Assembly: GCF_002937115.1 (NCBI RefSeq)
Contig: NZ_NHRY01000064.1
Location: forward strand, 1-35,636
Source: Rhodopila globiformis
Lineage (GTDB): Bacteria > Pseudomonadota > Alphaproteobacteria > Acetobacterales > Acetobacteraceae
Direction of reading: 5' to 3'
DNA: 35,636 nt
Position 1 is the stretch's first letter; every line of letters begins with the position of its first letter. Position numbers and translations under genes: made by a program. The notes beneath the pieces were generated by a model. That model ran no database searches, was not told the DNA's origin, and saw only the letters and a list, made by a program, of their open reading frames with translations. Shown here piece by piece: positions 8,231-14,936 of this stretch.

Positions 8231-9943
8231 ATGGCGCGGGCGGTGTCGCAGCGGGATACGTCCATACAGGCGTATCAGAAAAAGCGCGATTTCACGGCGA
8301 CATCGGAGCCGGCGGCGGGGCGGCAGGGGCCGGCGTCCGGCGCGCCGCTGTTCGTGGTGCAGAAGCACCAGGCGAAGCGGGCCGGGCTGCACTGGGACTT
8401 CCGGCTGGAACACGATGGCGTGCTTTGGAGCTGGGCGGTGCGCAAGGGTCCGTCGCTCGACCCGAAGGACAAGCGAATTGCCGTGCATGTCGAGGATCAT
8501 CCGCTGGATTATGCCGGCTTCCAGGGCTCGATTCCGGACGGCGGCTATGGCGCCGGGACGGTGGAGACGTGGGATCGCGGGACGTGGCGGCCGCTGGTTG
8601 ATCCGGACGCGGGGATGCGCGACGGGGAGATCCGGTTCGTGCTGTCGGGGCAGCGGCTGCGCGGGCGGTTCACCCTGGTGCGGATGAAGGCGCGGCGCGC
8701 GGGGCAGGACAACTGGCTGCTGATCAAGGGGCACGACGCCGAGGAACGGCCGGGCGCGGACGCGGCGGCACTGGAGGCGGCGGCGGCAGCGCCTCCGGCG
8801 GATGCATCACGTTTGCCTGGACGGGCGGCTGCACCACGGTTGCCTGGACGGGCGGATGCAGCCGCCTCGCCGGAGACAGGGCGCGGCAGGATGCCCAAGG
8901 CTTCGGCGGCGCAACCGGCCCAGGTCACCGGGGCGCAGCCGGAGGACGGGCCGGCCAAGGCGGCTGCCCCGCGGAAGAGGCGCTCCAGCGTGACCGCCAA
9001 GGCCCTGGACGCCGGGACGGAGACGATCGAGGGCGTGGCCCTGACCCATCCCGACCGCGAACTGTGGCCGGGGATCGGCAAGCGGGACCTTGCCGCCTAC
9101 TGGCAGACGGTGGCGGACCGTGCCCTGCCTGGGCTGGCGCACCGCCCGCTGTCGATCCTGCGCTGCCCGGCGGGGATCGGCGGGGAACACTTCTTCCAAA
9201 GACATGGCCACGGCGCCATGTCGCCCGGGGTGCGGACGGGCACCGCCGGCAAGGTGCCGTTCCTGGCGATCGACGGGCTGCAGGGGCTGGTGGCGATGGC
9301 GCAGATGGCGGCGATCGAACTGCACGCCTGGGGCGCGGCCGAGGCCGATCCGCTGCATCCGGACCAGTTGGTGTTCGACCTCGATCCCGGCGAGGGGGTG
9401 GCGGTGCCGGACATCGTTGCCGCCGCGCTGGATGTGCGGGAGCGGCTGGAGGCGGCCGGGCTGGCCTCGTTCTGCCGCACCAGCGGCGGCAAGGGGCTGC
9501 ACGTGGTGGTGCCGCTGGTGCCGGGGCCGGCGTGGACCCCGGTGCGGGCGTGGTGCAAGGCGTTCGCGGAGGCGCTGAGCGAGGCCAGCCCGGACAAATA
9601 CCTCGCCCACGTGAAGATCGCCGATCGGCGCGGGCGGGTGTTGATCGACTGGCTGCGGAACGGGCTGGGGGCGTCGGCGGTGGCGTCATACTGCCCGCGG
9701 GCGCGGCTGGGGGCGGGCGTGGCGACGCCGCTGGCGTGGGCGGAGGTGGCGGCGGCGTTGGACCTGGGGGCGTTCACGCTGCGGACGGTGCCGGGGCGGT
9801 TGGCGGGGTTGAAAGCCGATCCGTGGGAGGGGTTCGACGCGGCGCGGCGGCCGTTGCCGGCGGCGAAGAAGGCGGCTGCGTCATCGGCCGGGAAGGCGCG
9901 GCGCGTGACGGCGGCGGCGCCGAAGCCGCGACGGCGGCCGTAG
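8231..9943 (+). CDS. ligD: LigD-like protein: 3'-phosphoesterase joined to polymerase domain, no ligase domain
   Basis: A 570-residue protein of bacterial non-homologous end joining. Residues about 38-170 are the LigD 3'-phosphoesterase domain with all expected metal and catalytic residues: H46, then H54, D56 and R58 in LHWDFRLEHDG, and H90 and Y94 in DHPLDY. Residues about 263-535 are the primase-polymerase domain with D383 and D385 (VFDLDPGEG), SGGKGLH with H424, and D473 (LIDWLRN). Between them (about 172-262) lies an Ala/Pro/Arg-rich linker with a 9-residue tandem repeat, in place of the roughly 300-residue ATP-dependent ligase domain of Pseudomonas-type LigD. The C-terminus is a Lys/Arg/Ala-rich tail. 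The start at 8231 is set by GGAGGAG 5 bases upstream. No ku gene is in the window. Sealing would need a separate ligase elsewhere. Confidence 0.88.
   Translation: MARAVSQRDTSIQAYQKKRDFTATSEPAAGRQGPASGAPLFVVQKHQAKRAGLHWDFRLEHDGVLWSWAVRKGPSLDPKDKRIAVHVEDHPLDYAGFQGSIPDGGYGAGTVETWDRGTWRPLVDPDAGMRDGEIRFVLSGQRLRGRFTLVRMKARRAGQDNWLLIKGHDAEERPGADAAALEAAAAAPPADASRLPGRAAAPRLPGRADAAASPETGRGRMPKASAAQPAQVTGAQPEDGPAKAAAPRKRRSSVTAKALDAGTETIEGVALTHPDRELWPGIGKRDLAAYWQTVADRALPGLAHRPLSILRCPAGIGGEHFFQRHGHGAMSPGVRTGTAGKVPFLAIDGLQGLVAMAQMAAIELHAWGAAEADPLHPDQLVFDLDPGEGVAVPDIVAAALDVRERLEAAGLASFCRTSGGKGLHVVVPLVPGPAWTPVRAWCKAFAEALSEASPDKYLAHVKIADRRGRVLIDWLRNGLGASAVASYCPRARLGAGVATPLAWAEVAAALDLGAFTLRTVPGRLAGLKADPWEGFDAARRPLPAAKKAAASSAGKARRVTAAAPKPRRRP
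8804..8857 (+). repeat. 27-bp tandem repeat in the LigD linker
   Basis: Two adjacent 27-bp units (8804-8830 and 8831-8857) share 24 of 27 bases, including TTGCCTGGACGGGCGG. They encode two copies of a 9-residue unit around RLPGRA. The repeat keeps the reading frame and lies within the linker between the phosphoesterase and polymerase domains. Confidence 0.8.
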
Positions 9944-10226
9944 CGGGAAGATCCGGATTGCGTCAGGCTCCAGATCGAAAAGGCCTTGAACCCGCCAATA
10001 AGTCTTCGTTGATCACGGTGGACAGAGCCTTGTTCTTGTCCCACGTCGATGGACATGACGAATGCCTCCCGCGCGGCGGGTTGAACGAGTTCTGGAGGGC
10101 GTTCGCCGGAATGCGGTTGTTGGTCAGGGACGTTCGGTCACACGCAGGCGGGATTTCGTCGTCTGGAGTTACGTGACCGCAGGCAGGGAAGTAGCCCCAG
10201 CGTCGGCCGCACAATTCAGGCAGCGA

Positions 10227-10856
10227 TCACTTCCTCACCCCCAGCCCGCGCATGAACTGGTCCCGGATCCGCGCCGGGTCGCGTTCCGTCGTATCCGCCG
10301 GCTTCCCCGCATCGATCCGGCAGCCAATCAGCCACGGCCCGTCCTCCTGCAGCGCCAGCCCGGCCAGTTCCGTGAACGACGCCTCATCCGCCGCCCACGC
10401 GCTCTGCGCCAGGCCCGAGGCGCGGGCGATGCCGACGATATCCGTCCCCTGCCCCGCTGCCGTCGCCTGCCCGCCGGTGATCTGGTAGGCGCCGTTGTCC
10501 ATGATCACGATGCACAGGTTTGTCTGCCGCCGCGCCGCCACGGTGGACAGACAGCCAAGCTGCATCAGGATCGATCCGTCCCCCTCCAGCGCGAACACCT
10601 TTCGACGTGGCTGCGCGATTGCCACGCCCAGCGCAATCGGCACCGCCAGCCCCATGCTGCCCAGCATGTAGAAATTCGGCTGCCGTCGCCCCTGCCGCCC
10701 GGCCGAGGCGGCCCAGAGGTCGAAATTCGTATAGCCGATACCGCCGATGACCGCCTCGTCCTGGTGCAGCAGGCCGACAAGGCGGAGGGTGATGTCGTAG
10801 CGGTTCATCACCTTGGCCTGGTCCCGGGTGGCCGGATGGTTCGCCAATACTGCCAT
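10227..10856 (-). CDS. ThDP-dependent decarboxylase, beta (ThDP-binding) subunit, sulfopyruvate/phosphonopyruvate decarboxylase type
   Basis: A 209-residue C-terminal-type ThDP domain. The ThDP/Mg motif is clear: GDGS at 92-95 followed by DNGAY with N121. NFYMLGSMGLAVPIALGVAIA is also typical of the beta subunit of two-subunit 2-oxoacid decarboxylases such as ComE. The start at 10856 follows GGGGCGGG and lies 11 bp after the stop of the alpha subunit gene, so the two form an operon and presumably a heteromer. The substrate is not determined by the sequence: sulfopyruvate, phosphonopyruvate and other 2-oxo acids with a charged group are possible. Its stop converges with the end of ligD across about 280 bp without a recognisable gene. 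Confidence 0.8.
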   Translation of the reverse strand: MAVLANHPATRDQAKVMNRYDITLRLVGLLHQDEAVIGGIGYTNFDLWAASAGRQGRRQPNFYMLGSMGLAVPIALGVAIAQPRRKVFALEGDGSILMQLGCLSTVAARRQTNLCIVIMDNGAYQITGGQATAAGQGTDIVGIARASGLAQSAWAADEASFTELAGLALQEDGPWLIGCRIDAGKPADTTERDPARIRDQFMRGLGVRK

Positions 10857-10867
10857 GTCCCGCCCCG

Positions 10868-11386
10868 TTATTTCGAAAATACCTTGCCGCCGGTCAGCAG
10901 CGGCGACAGGATGAAGCACACCGGCGCCATCGTGGCGTAGGCCTGCACCAGGCTGCGGTCGAGGATGAAGTCCGTCTCGTCCAGCCGCGTCATCGTGTGG
11001 TGCTCGATCGCCAGCGCGTCCAGCACCGGGCGCATAGTCTTTGCCACCAACGACTGGCCGATGTTGAATTCGCCGAGCGTGCCGCGCTCCGACACCATCA
11101 TCGCCACCGGGACCCGGAACGGCAGCGCCAGCGAGGCAATCACGTTCGACAGGGTGGCGAAGCCGGAGGTCTGCATCAGCACGATCCCGCGCGTGCCGCC
11201 CATCCAGGCGCCGGTAACGATGCCAAGCGCCTCTTCTTCGCGTGTGCAGGCGAAAGCGGTGAAGAACGCGTCGGCTTCGACGCCCTCGATCAGGGGACGT
11301 AGCACGTTGTCCGGCACGTAGGTGACCAGGCGCACGTCATGGCGTTTCAGCACGTCGCGCACGATGCCGTGCCAGGTCTCGGCCAT
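10868..11386 (-). CDS. ThDP-dependent decarboxylase, alpha (pyrimidine-domain) subunit, sulfopyruvate/phosphonopyruvate decarboxylase type
   Basis: A 172-residue N-terminal-type ThDP domain. CTREEEALGIVTGAWMGG supplies the conserved Glu that activates the cofactor pyrimidine ring, and MQTSGFATLSNVIASL is characteristic of the ComD/phosphonopyruvate decarboxylase family. The start at 11386 has AGGGAGG 6 bases upstream, which excludes the longer frame that begins 20 codons earlier. The gene is divergent from the tcuA-like gene with 92 bp between starts, suggesting joint regulation and a shared pathway. Real sulfopyruvate decarboxylase activity is not established. Confidence 0.78.
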   Translation of the reverse strand: MAETWHGIVRDVLKRHDVRLVTYVPDNVLRPLIEGVEADAFFTAFACTREEEALGIVTGAWMGGTRGIVLMQTSGFATLSNVIASLALPFRVPVAMMVSERGTLGEFNIGQSLVAKTMRPVLDALAIEHHTMTRLDETDFILDRSLVQAYATMAPVCFILSPLLTGGKVFSK

Positions 11387-11478
11387 CGCGACCTCCCTGT
11401 CGTTCCAACCCGTCCCCGGCTTCGCACGCCTTGCGCGATCCGGCAACCGTCCGTAGGACTCCCCGGCGGAGGAAGCGG

Positions 11479-12879
11479 ATGCCGATCAGGGACAAGACCT
11501 ATGACGTGCTGGTCGCGGGCGGCGGCAATGCGGCCCTGTGCGCCGCCATCACCGCGCGGCAGGCCGGCGCCTCGGTCATCCTGGTGGAAAGCGCGCCGAA
11601 AGCGTTCCGCGGCGGCAACAGCCGCCACACGCGCAACCTGCGCGCCATGCACGACAAGCCGAACGCCGTCCTGACAGATGCCTATACGGAGGATGAATAC
11701 TGGGACGACCTGCTGCGCGTCACCGGCGGCAACACGGATGAATCGCTGGCTCGCATGACCATCCGCGCCTCGTCCGGCCTGTTCGGCTGGATGCGGGCCA
11801 ACGGCGTGCGTTTCCAGCCGTCGCTGACCGGCACGCTGAACCTCGGCCGCACCAACGCTTTCTTCCTCGGCGGCGGCAAGGCGCTGGTGAACGCCTACTA
11901 CCTGACGGCGGCACGGCTGGGCGTAGAGATTCTGTACGACTCAGAAGTGATCTCGCTGAACATGGACAACGGTGCGGTGCGTTCGATCGACATCACCTGG
12001 CGCGGCTTCCCCGAGACGCTGCACGCCCGGTGCGTCGTGGCCTCCGCCGGCGGCTTCCAGGCCAACCTCGACTGGATGCGGCAGTACTGGGGCGACGCCG
12101 TGGACAACTTCGTCATCCGCGGCACGCCGTACAACCGCGGCGGCGTGCTGAGGAACATGCTCGGCCAGGGCGTCGCCGCCATCGGCGATCCCACCCAGTG
12201 CCATGCCGTGGCGCTGGATGCGCGCGCGCCGAAATTCGACGGCGGCATCACCACAAGGCTCGACAGCGTGCCGTTCAGCGTCGTGGTCAACCGCAACGGC
12301 GACCGGTTCTACGACGAAGGCGAGGACGTCTGGCCGAAGCGCTACGCCATCTGGGGCCGCCTGATCGCGCAGCAGCCGGAGCAGATCGCCTATTCGATCT
12401 GCGACGCCAGGGCGTTTCCGCTGTTCATGCCTTCGGTGTTTCCGGCGATCGTGGCGGACACGCTGGAGGAACTGGCGATGAAGCTGAAGCTGGACCCGGC
12501 GAAACTGCGCGACACCATCGACGCCTTCAACAAGGCGGTGAAGCCCGGCCAGGTGTTCGACGGTTCGAAGCTGGACGGCAACGCCACCGAGGGCCTGGCC
12601 CCGAACAAGACCAACTGGGCGCGCGCGGTGGACAAGCCGCCGTTCTACGGCTACCCGCTGCGTCCCGGCATCACTTTCACCTATCTCGGCGTCCGGGTGA
12701 ACGACAAGGCGCAGGTGCTGATGGACAACGGCAAACCCACCGGCAACCTGTTCGCCTCGGGAGAGATCATGGCAGGCAACATCCTCGGCAAGGGCTACCT
12801 CGCCGGGTTCGGCATGACCATCGGCACCGTGTTCGGCCGCATCGCCGGCCAGGAGGCAGCGCGCCGTGCGCGAAACTGA
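11479..12879 (+). CDS. tcuA: FAD-dependent tricarballylate dehydrogenase-like protein TcuA
   Basis: A 466-residue flavoprotein of the fumarate reductase/succinate dehydrogenase flavoprotein superfamily. The N-terminus is a Rossmann fold (YDVLVAGGGNAALCAAITA, residues 8-26) with the acidic end of the second strand at E37 (VILVE), then FRGGNSRHTRN. The C-terminus has GEIMAGNILGKGYLAGFG, typical of TcuA-like members. In Salmonella TcuA oxidises tricarballylate to cis-aconitate and passes electrons to TcuB. Here the same pair is present with a 14-bp overlap, so the redox chemistry is well supported, but the neighbouring ThDP decarboxylase suggests the substrate may differ. GGAGGAAG just upstream fixes the start at 11479. 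Confidence 0.85.
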   Translation: MPIRDKTYDVLVAGGGNAALCAAITARQAGASVILVESAPKAFRGGNSRHTRNLRAMHDKPNAVLTDAYTEDEYWDDLLRVTGGNTDESLARMTIRASSGLFGWMRANGVRFQPSLTGTLNLGRTNAFFLGGGKALVNAYYLTAARLGVEILYDSEVISLNMDNGAVRSIDITWRGFPETLHARCVVASAGGFQANLDWMRQYWGDAVDNFVIRGTPYNRGGVLRNMLGQGVAAIGDPTQCHAVALDARAPKFDGGITTRLDSVPFSVVVNRNGDRFYDEGEDVWPKRYAIWGRLIAQQPEQIAYSICDARAFPLFMPSVFPAIVADTLEELAMKLKLDPAKLRDTIDAFNKAVKPGQVFDGSKLDGNATEGLAPNKTNWARAVDKPPFYGYPLRPGITFTYLGVRVNDKAQVLMDNGKPTGNLFASGEIMAGNILGKGYLAGFGMTIGTVFGRIAGQEAARRARN

Positions 12880-13975
12880 CGCCGTCATCAACGCCCGCCG
12901 CGAAATCGAGGTCTGCAACGCCTGCCGCTACTGCGAGGGCTTCTGCGCCGTGTTCCCGGCGATCGAGCAGCGCCGCGACTTCACCGCCGGCGACATCAGC
13001 TACCTGGCGAATCTCTGCCACAACTGCCGCGGCTGCTACTACGCCTGCCAATACGCGCCGCCGCACCAATGGGGCATCAACATCCCCGCCACCCTGGCCG
13101 AGGTGCGCAATGAAAGCTACGCCGAATACGCCTGGCCGCGGCCGCTGGCCCGGACGTTCCAGCGCAACGGCACGCTGCTGTCGCTGGCCGCCGCGCTGTG
13201 CCTGGCGCTGGTGCTGTTCCTGGGCATCCGGTTGAACAGCGCGACGAATTTCTTCGGCGCCCATGGCACACAGCCGGAGTCGTTCTACACGATCATTCCA
13301 CTGCCGGTGCTGCAGGCCGTCGGCATCGCCTCGTTCGGCTTCTCGCTGCTGGCGCTGGCGATGGGCGCGCGCAGTTTCTGGCGCGATGCCGGGCCACGAG
13401 ACAAGGTGACGCCGTCCGCGCTCGGCATCGCGCTGTGGGACGTGCTGACGCTGAAGAACCTGGGCGGCGGCGGTAATGGCTGCAACGACAATTCCGAGGC
13501 GTTCTCGATGCGCCGGCGGTACCTGCACCACGCCATGTTCTACGGCTTCCTGCTGTGCTTCGCCGCGACCTGCACCGGGTTCGTCTACCACAGCTTCCTG
13601 GGCTGGCCGGCGCCGTACCCGTTCCTCAGCCTGCCCGTGCTGCTCGGCACCGTCGGCGGCATCGGGCTGATCGCCGGCAGCGTCGGCATGGTGGCGATGC
13701 GCTTCGCCGACGACCCGGTACCGAACGTCGCACGCCTGCGCGGCGGCGACGTGGCGCTGTTGCTGCTGCTGGCGCTGATCGCCGTCACCGGCCTCGTGCT
13801 GCTGGCGGTGCGCGCCACCGGCGCCATGGGCCTGGCGATGTCGATCCATCTGGGCTTCATCCTGGCGTTCTTCCTGATGCTGCCCTACTCCAAGATGGTG
13901 CACGGGGTGTACCGCACCGCCGCGCTGCTGCGGCGGGCCGTGGAGCGTACGATGAAACCGCTGGGCGGCGAGTGA
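12866..13975 (+). CDS. tcuB: TcuB-like Fe-S/membrane electron-transfer protein (CitB family)
   Basis: A 369-residue membrane protein that re-oxidises the TcuA flavin and feeds electrons to the quinone pool. The N-terminal soluble part has two four-cysteine clusters: C17, C20, C23, C27 (CNACRYCEGFC) and C51, C54, C57, C61 (CHNCRGCYYAC), consistent with two 4Fe-4S centres. About six hydrophobic segments follow from residue 112 onwards, with membrane histidines (for example HHAMFYGF) that may bind haem, as in the CitB/TcuB family. The start is GTG at 12866 with AGGAGG 9 bases upstream inside tcuA, so the two are translationally coupled. The stop directly abuts the stop of the convergent nitroreductase (TGA/TCA). 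Confidence 0.87.
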   Translation: MRETDAVINARREIEVCNACRYCEGFCAVFPAIEQRRDFTAGDISYLANLCHNCRGCYYACQYAPPHQWGINIPATLAEVRNESYAEYAWPRPLARTFQRNGTLLSLAAALCLALVLFLGIRLNSATNFFGAHGTQPESFYTIIPLPVLQAVGIASFGFSLLALAMGARSFWRDAGPRDKVTPSALGIALWDVLTLKNLGGGGNGCNDNSEAFSMRRRYLHHAMFYGFLLCFAATCTGFVYHSFLGWPAPYPFLSLPVLLGTVGGIGLIAGSVGMVAMRFADDPVPNVARLRGGDVALLLLLALIAVTGLVLLAVRATGAMGLAMSIHLGFILAFFLMLPYSKMVHGVYRTAALLRRAVERTMKPLGGE

Positions 13976-14536
13976 TCAGCCCGCCCAGGTGGTGACGTGC
14001 TCGCCCGCCTGCGGCCGCGGGGCGGGCGACGAGCCGCCGGCGTTGGTGCCGAGATACAGGAAGCCGAGAATCGCATCGTCCGCCGACAGCCCCAGCGCGG
14101 TCTTCACCGCCGGGTCATAGGCGGCCGCGCCGGTCTTCCACATCGCGCCGTAGCCCAGCGCCGGCGCCGCCAGCATGATGGTCTGGGCGGCGGCGGCGGT
14201 CGAGGCGATCTGCTCGACCTCGGGGATCCGGTGCCCTTTCTGCACCCTGGCCGCGACCACGACGATCGTCGGCGCGCGCAACGCCTTGTCGCGCTCCCGC
14301 TGCAGTTCCGGCTCGGAGACGTCCGGCTTCTGCCGCCGCAGCGAGTCCGCCAGCACCTGCCCGAACGCGGCACGCTGGTCGGTGCCGATGACGACGAACT
14401 GCCAGGGCCGCAGCCGCCCGTGGTCCGGCGCCCGCACGGCGCTGGCGAGGATCCGTTGCAAATCGGCTTCCGAGGGGCCGGGCGGCGCCAGCTTCAGGGC
14501 AGACTCACGGCTCAACATCAGGTCCAGGGCATCCAT
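13976..14536 (-). CDS. YdjA-like nitroreductase family protein
   Basis: A 186-residue FMN-binding protein of the minimal nitroreductase type (the YdjA family is about 183 residues). SAVRAPDHGRLRPWQFVVI (about 34-52) and LGYGAMWKTG are family hallmarks for FMN binding and dimer contacts. It probably uses NAD(P)H to reduce an unknown compound. The start at 14536 is set by GAGGAG; a longer open frame upstream lacks such a site. The 5' leader contains a perfect 11-bp hairpin 24 bases before the ATG. Its stop touches the tcuB stop head-on, so the two messages must overlap at their 3' ends. Confidence 0.85.
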   Translation of the reverse strand: MDALDLMLSRESALKLAPPGPSEADLQRILASAVRAPDHGRLRPWQFVVIGTDQRAAFGQVLADSLRRQKPDVSEPELQRERDKALRAPTIVVVAARVQKGHRIPEVEQIASTAAAAQTIMLAAPALGYGAMWKTGAAAYDPAVKTALGLSADDAILGFLYLGTNAGGSSPAPRPQAGEHVTTWAG

Positions 14537-14559
14537 GATCGATCTCCTCGACAGCAGGA

Positions 14560-14594
14560 TAGGCACCGCGCGGGCTTTCGTCACGCGGTGCCTA
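14560..14594 (-). promoter_or_regulatory. Hairpin in the leader of the nitroreductase gene
   Basis: A perfect 11-bp inverted repeat (TAGGCACCGCG at 14560-14570 and its complement at 14584-14594) encloses a 13-base loop. On the minus strand it ends 24 bases before the nitroreductase ATG. It has no following T-run, so it is not a simple terminator; it may affect translation, mRNA stability or processing. Confidence 0.5.
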
Positions 14595-14626
14595 CCTGCC
14601 GTGCTATCACCCTGACAGGCAAGGGC

Positions 14627-14654
14627 CGGCTCACGCACAGAAGTCCGTGAGCCG
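14627..14654 (-). promoter_or_regulatory. Hairpin just downstream of the 26-codon small ORF
   Basis: A perfect 9-bp inverted repeat (CGGCTCACG at 14627-14635 and its complement at 14646-14654) has a 10-base loop. On the minus strand it begins 11 bases after the stop of the small ORF. It could protect or end that message, although the bases that follow are not T-rich. Confidence 0.45.
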
Positions 14655-14665
14655 ACCCGTCCCGC

Positions 14666-14746
14666 CTACTTCGGCTTGCGAATGATCTTGATTTTTATCA
14701 CCAGGATCACCACTATCCGTCGCAGGTGGTTTCGATGTGTCCTCAT
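14666..14746 (-). CDS. Small cationic hydrophobic peptide (26 residues), possible type I toxin-like
   Basis: A 26-residue ORF with a near-ideal ribosome-binding site: AGGAGG, 5 bases, ATG at 14746. The peptide has a basic N-terminus (MRTHRNHLRR), a core of about 12 mostly Ile/Val/Leu residues (IVVILVIKIKII) and a basic C-terminus (RKPK). This resembles membrane-acting small proteins such as type I toxins, but I do not recognise a family. It is flanked by a leader hairpin and a downstream hairpin, and a terminator-like sequence on the other strand lies just beyond its ribosome-binding site. It is not PqqA, as it lacks the Glu and Tyr needed there. It may instead be a leader peptide for the nitroreductase gene 130 bp downstream. 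Confidence 0.5.
   Translation of the reverse strand: MRTHRNHLRRIVVILVIKIKIIRKPK
14688..14716 (+). promoter_or_regulatory. Weak candidate promoter for an antisense RNA
   Basis: TTGATT (14688-14693) and CACTAT (14711-14716) are 17 bases apart on the plus strand within the small ORF. RNA from here would start near 14723 and stop at the hairpin ending at 14802, giving about 80 bases complementary to the start codon, ribosome-binding site and leader of the small ORF. The match is weak (4/6 and 3/6). Confidence 0.22.
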
Positions 14747-14764
14747 CGTGTCCTCCTGTCAGGT

Positions 14765-14802
14765 ACGCCGGTCGGACCCATTCCGACCGGCGTTCTTGTT
14801 TT
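14765..14802 (+). terminator. Rho-independent terminator-like hairpin, also the leader hairpin of the small ORF
   Basis: A perfect 12-bp stem (ACGCCGGTCGGA at 14765-14776 and its complement at 14782-14793) with a 5-base loop is followed on the plus strand by TTCTTGTTTT. This is a strong intrinsic terminator for plus-strand RNA. Yet no plus-strand gene ends here: the next upstream plus gene is tcuB, 790 bp away. On the minus strand the same stem lies in the 5' leader of the small ORF, 8 bases before its AGGAGG. Confidence 0.7.
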
Positions 14803-14936
14803 CGCAGGGAAAGGTAAAGAAAGTGTAACCGGCGTCGCGGCCCGGCGACTCGGCTGCACACGCCGCTGGTCAACTTCCTCGCCGACGGGCCGCATGCCGC
14901 CTTGAGCAACAGCGGCCGCAATGCGCACTATGGTCC

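Noticed and set aside
9963-10214. 83-residue minus-strand frame between ligD and the decarboxylase
   Set aside because: There is no ribosome-binding site and no recognisable protein sequence, and several overlapping frames are equally open, as expected in GC-rich spacer.
14666-14746. PqqA-type peptide
   Set aside because: The peptide lacks the Glu and Tyr needed for PQQ, and no pqq genes are nearby.
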